Of a stretch of 13,604 nt of DNA, positions 1 through 5,742 are shown piece after piece. The notes under the pieces were generated by a model. The model ran no database searches. It had not been told where the DNA came from and saw only the letters and a program-made list of their open reading frames with translations. A program made the translations under genes and the position numbers. Where the stretch lies: assembly GCA_002480735.1 (NCBI GenBank), contig DLCS01000060.1:1-13604 (forward strand), read 5' to 3'. Position 1 is the stretch's first letter; the number at the start of each line of letters is the position of its first letter. This DNA is from Bacillaceae bacterium UBA7792 (GTDB lineage: Bacteria > Bacillota > Bacilli > Bacillales > Cytobacillaceae).

Positions 1-1
1 G

Positions 2-499
2 GAAGGCTGGGAAATGGAGGAAATCGATGGAGAAGAAGAGGTGCCGCCAGAGCAATTGCCCGTCGAAGAAATACTTGTAGATGTCAAAGGGGCGGTACAA
101 AAGCCAGGGGTCTATAAGGCGAAAATGGGCGAGAGAGTAATCGATCTTATTGACCGGGCGGGTGGGGTAACGGAAGCGGCGGACTCAAAAGCGATAAATT
201 TTGCGATGAGAGTGACGGATGAAATGGTTCTCTATGTACCTCATATTGGAGAGGAGGTGGTAAATGTCGATATGACAGCCTCCGCTTCCGGTGAGTCAAA
301 TAGCGGCAAAATTAATCTTAATAAGGCTTCCCAGTCTGAGCTTGAAACTCTTCCAGGAATTGGGCCAGTAAAAGCGCAAGCGATTATTGAATACCGAGAT
401 TCAAGCGGTCCTTTCAAGGCAATTGAAGATATTATGGAGATCAGCGGTTTTGGTCAGAAAACATTTGAAAAACTTAAGGAGCATATTTCTGTAAATTAA
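2..499 (+). CDS. comEA: ComEA, competence DNA receptor (5' end outside window)
   Basis: Membrane-anchored, DNA-binding receptor that captures double-stranded transforming DNA at the cell surface and passes it to the ComEC channel. The frame is open to the left edge, so the N-terminal membrane anchor is missing and the visible 165 residues are the extracellular part; the ATG at base 14 is probably internal. Counting from base 2, an acidic linker is followed by an SLBB-type domain at about residues 22-84 (DVKGAVQKPGVY, then LIDRAGGV), a Ser/Gly linker, and a C-terminal helix-hairpin-helix domain at about 103-164 with LPGIGPVKA and ISGFGQKTF as its two hairpin motifs. This anchor-SLBB-HhH order is that of Bacillus ComEA. 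The gene ends in TAA, 140 bases before comEB. Identification is firm; the true start cannot be seen. Confidence 0.95.
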   Translation, partial: EGWEMEEIDGEEEVPPEQLPVEEILVDVKGAVQKPGVYKAKMGERVIDLIDRAGGVTEAADSKAINFAMRVTDEMVLYVPHIGEEVVNVDMTASASGESNSGKINLNKASQSELETLPGIGPVKAQAIIEYRDSSGPFKAIEDIMEISGFGQKTFEKLKEHISVN

Positions 500-576
500 A
501 GGCTATTTCCCTCCCGTTGCTGCTTTTATACATTCACCACAATCTGTTCGAAAACAACCAAAATAGAAAGATCAAA

Positions 577-606
577 TTGACGTCGCTTGCCCTTTCTCGC
601 TAAACT
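577..606 (+). promoter_or_regulatory. Candidate sigma-A promoter before comEB
   Basis: TTGACG (577-582), an 18-base spacer and TAAACT (601-606) lie 34 bases before the comEB start. The -35 is 5/6 and the -10 only 4/6, so this is a modest candidate. It would let comEB-comEC be expressed apart from the competence promoter upstream of comEA. No clear terminator was seen between comEA and comEB. Confidence 0.35.
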
Positions 607-639
607 TAAGACAAAGACTAGATAAAGGGTGAAAAAAGT

Positions 640-1134
640 ATGGATAAACGCTTAACATGGGATCAATATTTTATGCTAAATGCCCATCTGATTAGTATGA
701 GGAGTACATGCAACCGCTTAAAGGTGGGTTCTGTTCTTGTCAAGAATAATCGCATTATTAGCACTGGCTATAACGGCGGGATAAGTGGTGATGCGCATTG
801 CTTGGATGCTGGATGCTATGTCGAGGACAATCATTGTTTGAGATGTCTGCATGCCGAGGAAAATGCGATTATTCAATGTGCCCTTGAGGGTGTTTCAACA
901 AAGGGCAGCCATATTTACGTCACGCATTTTCCATGCGTCCATTGCATGAAGAAAATTTTGCAGGCGGGGATTACGAGGATTTACTACAATTATGATTATA
1001 AAAATCATGAGTACTGCTATCACCTACTGAAAATCAGCAATGTAGAAGCAGTAAAAATGGATGCCAACATTGAGAATTACATTAATGAGAATGATTCTGA
1101 AGGAAGCTTAAAGTGGGAATTTCAACCATTATAA
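640..1134 (+). CDS. comEB: ComEB, dCMP deaminase-family protein
   Basis: Member of the zinc-dependent cytidine/deoxycytidylate deaminase family, expected to convert dCMP to dUMP in the cytoplasm. The zinc site is visible: H71-A-E73 supplies the first ligand and the catalytic glutamate, and P98-C99-V-H-C102 supplies the two cysteine ligands. Additional Cys/His residues at about 54-69 (AHC, GCY, HCLRC) resemble the second zinc site known in dCMP deaminases. At 164 residues it is somewhat shorter than the B. subtilis protein (about 189, from memory), mainly at the C terminus. The ATG start is supported by AAAGGGTGA with a 7-base spacer. It lies between comEA and comEC as in the B. subtilis comE operon, where from memory comEB is dispensable for transformation; its link to competence is positional. 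Confidence 0.93.
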   Translation: MDKRLTWDQYFMLNAHLISMRSTCNRLKVGSVLVKNNRIISTGYNGGISGDAHCLDAGCYVEDNHCLRCLHAEENAIIQCALEGVSTKGSHIYVTHFPCVHCMKKILQAGITRIYYNYDYKNHEYCYHLLKISNVEAVKMDANIENYINENDSEGSLKWEFQPL

Positions 1135-1139
1135 TAGGG

Positions 1140-1167
1140 AAGAGGCTGCTTTGACCGGCCTCTTTTT
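1140..1167 (+). terminator. Intrinsic terminator/attenuator between comEB and comEC
   Basis: AAGAGGC (1140-1146) pairs perfectly with GCCTCTT (1158-1164) around an 11-base loop, and the T-run continues to 1167. The comEC Shine-Dalgarno AGGAGG starts at the next base. The left arm begins only five bases after the comEB stop. It probably limits transcription into comEC. Confidence 0.7.
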
Positions 1168-1188
1168 AGGAGGTCTTTATGCCAGTTG
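1168..1188 (+). promoter_or_regulatory. comEC ribosome-binding site with two competing starts
   Basis: AGGAGG (1168-1173) is followed after 5 bases by an ATG (1179) that opens a 24-codon out-of-frame ORF ending with TAG at 1251-1253. After 12 bases comes the in-frame TTG (1186) of comEC. The comEC frame has no other start between the comEB stop and 1186, so TTG is the likely start although its spacing is long. Confidence 0.6.
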
Positions 1189-3579
1189 AAAGGAAAATGG
1201 CTTTTCATCAGTATAGCTGTGCTTTTAGGCTGTCTCTATGGTTTGTATGGTAGCATATTTATACCTGCCTTCTTTCTGTTCTACCTCTTGTTTTTAAAAA
1301 TGGTCAGAAAGTTTTCGACAAAGCACCTCTTTTACATCTTAGGCTTCTTCTTACTATTTGCAACAAGGGCAGGGGCGGAAGAAACCCTTAATCAAACGCA
1401 GTTAACAGGTTCTGAAAGTGATTTTACCCTTACCTTGGAGGAACCGATGAAGCTGGATGGGAACTTTTTTTCAGCCTACGGAGTAGATGCGGAAACAAAG
1501 GAAAAGCTCGTTATTCAGTATCGGCTTTCTAATATAAAAGAAAAGGAGGAGGTTGGGAGACTTCGCGTAGGCTCAACTTGTAAGGTGAAAGGGGAATTGA
1601 AAGTCCCTGAGCCACCTAGGAATCCGAACGCCTTCCATTATGCGAATTACTTGCGTCATGAAAAAATATTTTGGATATTGAAAGCTAAAGAGGTGAATTC
1701 ATGTACACAGGAGAATAGCCCTTTAATATTTATCCAGAATATCAGAAAAAAAGGAATTCAATATATTCATACTCATTTTCCAACGGATACAGCACCTCTT
1801 GCTTCAGCCCTTGTATTTGGCGATAGGTCATCAATAGAGGAGGATTTAATCACTGCCTATCAAAGACTGGGAATCGTTCATTTACTAGCAATTTCCGGAC
1901 TTCATGTGGGGATGCTTGTAGGGATATTATTTTATGTCGGGATTAGAGTTGGAATCCCACGGGAAAGGATGACTAATTTTTTAATTGCTTTCTTGCCTGT
2001 TTATATCATATTGACAGGAGGGGCGCCCTCAGTCATTCGTGCATGCTTCATGATGATTCTCGCCTTATTGTTATCCAAGATCCACCAAAGCAAATTACAT
2101 ACGATTGATATTTTAAGTATTGTCTTCGTTGTTTATGTGTTTTTGCAGCCCTATGTGATCTTTGATATTGGCTTTCAGCTTTCATTTTTAGTCACATTCT
2201 CTCTGCTTCTATCTTCCCCGATCATTGCCAAATATACACTCAAGCCAGTACATCTGCTTCTTTCAACATCCCTTATTTCTCAGCTTGCTTCGATACCCAT
2301 TCTACTCTACCATTTCTATGAATTCTCACTTAGTTCCTTGTTGGTAAATGTTCTCTATATACCGCTTTTTTCAGTCATTATTCTACCGACCCTTTTGGTC
2401 CTGTATTTACTTCATATGGTGGTTGGTAACACCCTTTACCCTCTGTTATCTTTTGTTGATTTTTGCCTATCCCTTTTAAATGAATCCACTCTGTTTCTTG
2501 CAAAATTCCCCTTTAATACACTAGTTCTTGGTCGTCCAGACTTCATCTTACTTTTTCTGTATTGTATGGGAATTCCCTATTCTCTCTACCGCTGGGAAAA
2601 AGCAAAGACAATCAAACAGTTCGCAATCGCTCTCCTTGTTCCGTTCATTCTCCTTTTCTTTCACTATGCGACTGGAAAAATGAATCCGAATGGCGAGGTT
2701 ACGATGATTGATGTAGGTCAGGGAGACAGCATATTAATAAAACTTCCTTTAAATCAGGGGACTTATCTGATTGATACAGGAGGAACCATGGTGTTTCCAA
2801 GTGAAGAGTGGGAGAAGCGAAGGGATCCCTTTGAGGTGGGGAAGGATATTTTGGTTCCGTTTTTGAAAAGCAAGGGGATTACGAAGCTTGACAAATTAAT
2901 TTTGACCCATGGTGATATGGACCATATGGGCGGCGCATCTGCTGTCCTTCAGAATCTTACTGTAAAGGAGGTTGTGTTGCCCGATGTGAAGGAGAAGTCA
3001 GAGCTTGAAAGCAATGTGGTAGAGCTTTGTGAGAAAGAAAAAATTCCAATCCGTTATGGAAAAAAGGGAGACGGCTGGAGGGTCAATGATTTTTCTTTTA
3101 GGATCATGTCGCCTGGTTCAAATGATCATCTGGAGAGGAACGACCAATCGATTGTTCTCTATACTGTATTAGGGGGAAAACGGTGGCTTTTCACTGGCGA
3201 TTTAGAAGCGACAGGAGAGAATAAATTGGTTTCAAGCTTTCCAAAGCTCACTGCAGATATCCTTAAGGCTGGCCATCATGGCAGTAAGACGTCGACATCA
3301 GAAGAACTTCTCGATCATATCCACCCTAAGGCAGCGCTTATTTCTGCTGGTGTAAACAATCGATTTGGCCACCCTCATCAAGAGGTAACGGAAAGATTAG
3401 AGCAAAGAAAAATCAAAGTATTTCGCACTGATTTACACGGTGCTGTTACCTATCAATTTAAGGGCAAGAGAGGAACCTTTTTTACAGAGCTTCATACTAT
3501 GAAGCAAAGGGGGGAATATTCTCAAAAACAGCCATGTTCGAGGATAGTTCCGAATTCGAAAAGAGACTGCAACAGATGA
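1186..3579 (+). CDS. comEC: ComEC, DNA-uptake channel with metallo-beta-lactamase-like domain
   Basis: Polytopic membrane protein forming the channel through which one strand of transforming DNA enters the cell. In 797 residues (B. subtilis about 776) the order is: hydrophobic N-terminal segments (about 5-60); a soluble DUF4131-like domain (about 75-175, with PPRNPNAFHYANYL); the Competence domain with many membrane helices (about 200-500), including the conserved HLLAISGLHVGM (232-243); and a C-terminal metallo-beta-lactamase-like domain from about 505. The last has DVGQGDS and the ligand motif H575-G-D577-M-D579-H580, with AGHHGS further on, and so looks intact as the nuclease domain proposed for Firmicute ComEC. 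TTG is the only plausible start. The last 30 or so residues form a polar, probably disordered tail that runs into the downstream terminator hairpin. Confidence 0.96.
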   Translation: MKGKWLFISIAVLLGCLYGLYGSIFIPAFFLFYLLFLKMVRKFSTKHLFYILGFFLLFATRAGAEETLNQTQLTGSESDFTLTLEEPMKLDGNFFSAYGVDAETKEKLVIQYRLSNIKEKEEVGRLRVGSTCKVKGELKVPEPPRNPNAFHYANYLRHEKIFWILKAKEVNSCTQENSPLIFIQNIRKKGIQYIHTHFPTDTAPLASALVFGDRSSIEEDLITAYQRLGIVHLLAISGLHVGMLVGILFYVGIRVGIPRERMTNFLIAFLPVYIILTGGAPSVIRACFMMILALLLSKIHQSKLHTIDILSIVFVVYVFLQPYVIFDIGFQLSFLVTFSLLLSSPIIAKYTLKPVHLLLSTSLISQLASIPILLYHFYEFSLSSLLVNVLYIPLFSVIILPTLLVLYLLHMVVGNTLYPLLSFVDFCLSLLNESTLFLAKFPFNTLVLGRPDFILLFLYCMGIPYSLYRWEKAKTIKQFAIALLVPFILLFFHYATGKMNPNGEVTMIDVGQGDSILIKLPLNQGTYLIDTGGTMVFPSEEWEKRRDPFEVGKDILVPFLKSKGITKLDKLILTHGDMDHMGGASAVLQNLTVKEVVLPDVKEKSELESNVVELCEKEKIPIRYGKKGDGWRVNDFSFRIMSPGSNDHLERNDQSIVLYTVLGGKRWLFTGDLEATGENKLVSSFPKLTADILKAGHHGSKTSTSEELLDHIHPKAALISAGVNNRFGHPHQEVTERLEQRKIKVFRTDLHGAVTYQFKGKRGTFFTELHTMKQRGEYSQKQPCSRIVPNSKRDCNR

Positions 3580-3598
3580 TGTGCAGTCTCCCATTTTG
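3559..3598. terminator. Bidirectional terminator shared by comEC and yqzM
   Basis: GAGACTGCA (3563-3571) pairs perfectly with TGCAGTCTC (3582-3590) around a 10-base loop that contains the comEC stop codon. On the - strand the stem is followed directly by TTTT (AAAA at 3559-3562 on +), which suits yqzM. On the + strand the run is weaker (CCATTTTGT). Confidence 0.75.
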
Positions 3599-3635
3599 TA
3601 AGATATTTAGAAAAGAGCTTAATCTATGTAGGTTA

Positions 3636-3770
3636 TTAAGAGCCGATAACCTTCACAACTGTTGCGATTATAAATAAAGTCGCAAAGAAACCGAAAGATA
3701 CAATAAAACCTACTCCAGCATCAACAGCGTCATTTCGCTTGCATTGAACATCCTTTTCAAATGGATTCAC
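3636..3770 (-). CDS. yqzM: YqzM, small single-pass membrane protein of unknown function
   Basis: A 44-residue protein with a charged N-terminal part (MNPFEKDVQCKRNDAVDAG) and one hydrophobic segment at about 20-40, ending VIGS. Sequence and length match what I recall of B. subtilis YqzM, which sits at this same position between comEC and holA. Function is unknown; no catalytic motif is visible. The start is the GTG at 3770-3768 because GGGAGGG (3777-3783) lies 6 bases upstream. The frame is open further upstream to a TTG at 3902, but that codon lies between the -35 and -10 elements of the likely promoter and cannot be in the transcript. The gene is convergent with comEC and divergent from holA. 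The sequence suggests a short protein held in the membrane with its N terminus exposed; orientation is not determined. Confidence 0.88.
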   Translation of the reverse strand: MNPFEKDVQCKRNDAVDAGVGFIVSFGFFATLFIIATVVKVIGS

Positions 3771-3880
3771 TTCAATCCCTCCCATTTCCATTATAGTAGA
3801 TGGACTCCATAAAGCAATAGTCAATTCTACGACTAAATCCAGTTCATTTATCCATTTCTTCAAATGTTTAGACGTTTTTA

Positions 3881-3909
3881 AGTATAATCGACTTTTCCTC
3901 AACTGACAA
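3881..3909 (-). promoter_or_regulatory. Sigma-A promoter of yqzM
   Basis: Read on the - strand: TTGTCA (3909-3904), 17-base spacer, TATACT (3886-3881). Both boxes are 5/6 matches and the spacing is ideal. Transcription would start near 3874, giving a leader of about 100 bases. A second TATAAT (3795-3790, - strand) has a TTGCTT 16 bases upstream but would start transcription at the Shine-Dalgarno itself, so it is less likely. Confidence 0.65.
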
Positions 3910-3918
3910 GAGTTGTCA
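3904..3918. repeat. TGACAA-GAG-TTGTCA palindrome over the yqzM -35
   Basis: Perfect inverted repeat with 6-base arms and a 3-base centre. One arm is the -35 box of the yqzM promoter. It could be an operator, or an accident of a -35 hexamer; no regulator is recognised. Confidence 0.3.
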
Positions 3919-3967
3919 CAAATAGTTTGTTAATCTGTGGCTACAATAATCTTTACAAAGGGTGTAC

Positions 3968-4053
3968 CGCCAGCGGTAAGTATCCTAGGCCTTATTTGCT
4001 GGCGTTTACTATAGATAGGGAATTGGCATTATTCGTATGCCAATTCCCTTTTA
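3968..4053 (+). ncRNA. Candidate structured RNA ending in an intrinsic terminator
   Basis: CGCCAGC (3968-3974) pairs with GCTGGCG (3998-4004), with TAAG (3977-3980) and CTTA (3991-3994) extending the stem past two G-T pairs and a bulge. Downstream, AGGGAATTGGCAT (4017-4029) pairs perfectly over 13 bp with 4037-4049, followed by TTTT, a textbook + strand terminator. No gene ends just upstream on the + strand: comEC already has its own terminator 420 bases back, and yqzM is on the other strand. A small RNA could end here, but I found no good + strand promoter; TACAAT at 3942-3947 has no matching -35. The terminator is firm; the RNA gene is speculative. Confidence 0.35.
4017..4053 (+). terminator. 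Strong intrinsic terminator without an assigned gene
   Basis: Perfect 13-bp stem (4017-4029 with 4037-4049), 7-base loop, then TTTT. It lies 22 bases before the holA -35, so it would insulate holA from upstream transcription. Confidence 0.75.
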
Positions 4054-4074
4054 TATTCATCCATCAATTCTAAC

Positions 4075-4103
4075 TTGTCAAATTCCATTTGCTTTTATAG
4101 GAT
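4075..4103 (+). promoter_or_regulatory. Candidate sigma-A promoter of holA
   Basis: TTGTCA (4075-4080), 17-base spacer, TAGGAT (4098-4103). The -35 is 5/6 and the -10 is 4/6. The start of transcription would be near 4110, leaving a leader of about 28 bases before the TTG start at 4138. This excludes the TTG at 4075 as a translation start. Confidence 0.5.
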
Positions 4104-4137
4104 TAAGAAAGAATATGATGGAGTGGGGCGAAGGAGA

Positions 4138-5160
4138 TTGGTTTTAGACGTTTGGAAAAAAATTAAGAAAAAACAGTTTACGCCCATGTATGTATTATAT
4201 GGAACAGAGGATTTTCTAATCAATGAAACGAAACAACTGTTGATCAATTATGCTTTAAGTGAAGAGGAAATAGAGTTTAATCTTTCCTCCTATGATTTGG
4301 AAGAGACACCGATAGAGGTTGCCATAGAAGATGCTGAAACCTTTCCATTTGTCGGAGAGAGAAGGCTAATATTTCTAAACAATCCTACTTTTTTAACCGG
4401 GGAAAAATCAAAGTCCAAAATTGAACATAATTTAAATAAGCTAGAAGCCTATCTCAAGGAGCCAGCACCTTATTCCATTATCGTTTTTTCGGGAGCTTAT
4501 GAGAAATTAGATGAACGAAAAAAACTGACAAAGGAATTAAAGAGACAAGGGACGGTTGTGGAGGCTAAAAAATTAAATGAACAAGAACTGATCCTTTGGG
4601 TTAAGGAACGGGTGGCAATAAACGGTGTGGAGATTGATGATGAGGCCGTTCACCAGTTGCTCACGCTATCAGGGACAAACCTTTTGATGTTGACGACAGA
4701 GGTCGACAAGCTTGCATTGTATGCGAATGGTGGCAAAAAAATCGATGTGAATATGGTGGAGAAGCTCGTTTCCCGTTCGTTGGAACAAAATATTTTTTCA
4801 CTAGTGGACAAAATTGTTCAAAGAAAGATTGAGGATGCATTTCGAATTTACTACGATCTCCTTAAGCAAAATGAGGAGCCGCTCAAAATTCTCGCCATTC
4901 TTGCAGGCCAATTTCGTTTGATTTATCAGGTCAAGGAGCTTGCGAGAAAAGGCTATGGACAGCAGCAAATTGCTGGGTTTGTCAAGGTTCATCCCTTTCG
5001 TGTAAAACTTGCAGCAGGCCAGGCAAGGCTGTTTGAGGATGAGGAGCTAGCTCAGATTATGAACATGCTTGCCGATGCAGATTACCTCGCAAAAACAGGT
5101 GGAATGAATAAGGAAATGATTTTAGAAATGTTTCTGTTTCGATTGCAGGGGGAAAATTAA
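4138..5160 (+). CDS. holA: DNA polymerase III delta subunit (clamp loader)
   Basis: Delta subunit of the clamp loader, which opens the beta sliding clamp and helps load it on primed DNA during replication; called YqeN in B. subtilis. The 340-residue product fits the family (about 343-347). It aligns by memory with B. subtilis YqeN along its length: DVWKKIKKK at the N terminus, ETFPFVGERRL, YEKLDERKKLTK, SRSLEQNIF (about 212-220), YYDLLKQNEEP and KVHPFRVKLA (about 283-292). It has the expected AAA+-like N-terminal half without a P-loop, and a helical C-terminal collar domain. I chose TTG 4138 because the family starts at this point and the promoter lies just upstream. Its ribosome-binding site is odd: AAGGAG is only one base away, while GGAG and GGGG lie 14 and 9 bases away. 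GTG 4123 is an alternative. Confidence 0.93.
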   Translation: MVLDVWKKIKKKQFTPMYVLYGTEDFLINETKQLLINYALSEEEIEFNLSSYDLEETPIEVAIEDAETFPFVGERRLIFLNNPTFLTGEKSKSKIEHNLNKLEAYLKEPAPYSIIVFSGAYEKLDERKKLTKELKRQGTVVEAKKLNEQELILWVKERVAINGVEIDDEAVHQLLTLSGTNLLMLTTEVDKLALYANGGKKIDVNMVEKLVSRSLEQNIFSLVDKIVQRKIEDAFRIYYDLLKQNEEPLKILAILAGQFRLIYQVKELARKGYGQQQIAGFVKVHPFRVKLAAGQARLFEDEELAQIMNMLADADYLAKTGGMNKEMILEMFLFRLQGEN

Positions 5161-5174
5161 ATATTTTTACATTT

Positions 5175-5204
5175 AAAAAGGGAGCCGCAGAGGTTCCTTT
5201 TTTT
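5175..5204 (+). terminator. holA terminator
   Basis: AAAAAGGGAGCC (5175-5186) pairs with GGTTCCTTTTTT (5192-5203) with two G-T pairs and a 5-base loop; the T-run is part of the stem end. It lies 14 bases after the holA stop. Confidence 0.8.
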
Positions 5205-5210
5205 GTAAAT

Positions 5211-5238
5211 TAAAAGGCTATCTTTGGAAAGATAGCCT
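5211..5238 (-). terminator. rpsT terminator
   Basis: Inverted repeat AGGCTATCTTT (5215-5225) and AAAGATAGCCT (5228-5238). Read on the - strand it comes 7 bases after the rpsT stop and is followed by TTTTA, the usual T-tract. Confidence 0.8.
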
Positions 5239-5245
5239 ACATCAA

Positions 5246-5512
5246 TTATGCGTTTACCGCATTGATTTTTTTCGCTAAACGAGATTTCTTACGAGCAGCA
5301 GCATTCTTGTGGATTAGACCTTTAGAAGCAGCCTTGTCTAGCTTTTTAGCAGCAACTGCAAAGTTTTCTTTTGCAGCAGCACCGTCATTATTCACAACTG
5401 CAGCTTCTACCTTCTTAACAGCAGTACGCATTGCAGATTTAACTGTAGTGTTATGAGCGTTACGCTCTTCGCTTGTTTTCGCACGCTTGATAGCAGATTT
5501 AATATTTGCCAT
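5246..5512 (-). CDS. rpsT: 30S ribosomal protein S20
   Basis: Primary 16S rRNA-binding protein of the small subunit. The 88-residue product starts [13 protein letters not shown] and is rich in Lys and Ala, with the conserved SAMRTAVKK, the [12 protein letters not shown] loop and [18 protein letters not shown] near the C terminus, exactly as in Bacillus S20 (88 residues). The ATG at 5512-5510 is chosen over the in-frame GTG nine bases upstream because that GTG is part of the Shine-Dalgarno AGGAGGTGA. The gene is monocistronic, with its own promoter and terminator, and lies between holA and gpr on the opposite strand, as in B. subtilis. Confidence 0.97.
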   Translation of the reverse strand: MANIKSAIKRAKTSEERNAHNTTVKSAMRTAVKKVEAAVVNNDGAAAKENFAVAAKKLDKAASKGLIHKNAAARKKSRLAKKINAVNA

Positions 5513-5533
5513 ACCATTCACCTCCTATATGTA

Positions 5534-5557
5534 ATCGAGATGATTGAAAAACTCGAT
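5534..5557 (-). promoter_or_regulatory. Hairpin in rpsT leader
   Basis: ATCGAG (5534-5539) and CTCGAT (5552-5557) form a 6-bp stem with a 12-base loop, ending seven bases before the Shine-Dalgarno in the rpsT mRNA. Some ribosomal-protein leaders bind their own product; that role here is only a possibility. Confidence 0.3.
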
Positions 5558-5594
5558 ATTCACAATCCCTAACATAATTTGCAGAACAAGAGAT

Positions 5595-5623
5595 ATTTTA
5601 TCAAACGAATACCTGTTTTGCAA
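5595..5623 (-). promoter_or_regulatory. Sigma-A promoter of rpsT
   Basis: Read on the - strand: TTGCAA (5623-5618), 17-base spacer, TAAAAT (5600-5595). Predicted start near 5588, leader about 75 bases. Confidence 0.7.
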
Positions 5624-5665
5624 TACTATCTGTTTATTTTACAGCAAATCGATTTAGTTAACAAA

Positions 5666-5696
5666 TGAATTTTTTATAAATAGCTCGGCAATGCTA
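5666..5696 (+). promoter_or_regulatory. Candidate sigma-G/sigma-F promoter of gpr
   Basis: TGAATT (5666-5671), 18-base spacer, AATGCTA (5690-5696). Compared with the sigma-G pattern TGAATA-N18-CATACTA, the -35 matches 5/6 and the -10 matches 5/7. The predicted start is near 5703. In B. subtilis gpr is known to be expressed in the forespore by sigma-F and sigma-G, which supports the call. Confidence 0.5.
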
Positions 5697-5742
5697 AAGA
5701 ATAGCTTTTTTTATGGAAAAATATGATAGAGAGGGCGATAAA

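Larger units (their letters stand above)
3771..4137. other. 367-base non-coding region between yqzM and holA
   Basis: No convincing gene is present. In order it holds the yqzM Shine-Dalgarno and a leader of about 100 bases, the yqzM promoter (3881-3909, - strand), a TGACAA-GAG-TTGTCA palindrome (3904-3918), an imperfect hairpin (3968-4004), a strong terminator-like hairpin on the + strand (4017-4053), and the holA promoter and short leader (4075-4137). Confidence 0.7.

Noticed and set aside
500..639. Search for a terminator or ComK-box between comEA and comEB
   Set aside because: No stable hairpin with a T-run and no paired AAAA-N5-TTTT boxes were found.
3771..3902. N-terminal extension of yqzM to an 88-residue protein starting at TTG 3902 (- strand)
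   Set aside because: The TTG lies between the -35 and -10 boxes of the promoter, and the GTG at 3770 has a strong Shine-Dalgarno and gives the known 44-residue length.
5262..5456. 64-residue + strand frame opposite rpsT
   Set aside because: It is the antisense of the Ala/Lys-rich S20 gene, with no ribosome-binding site and no family resemblance.
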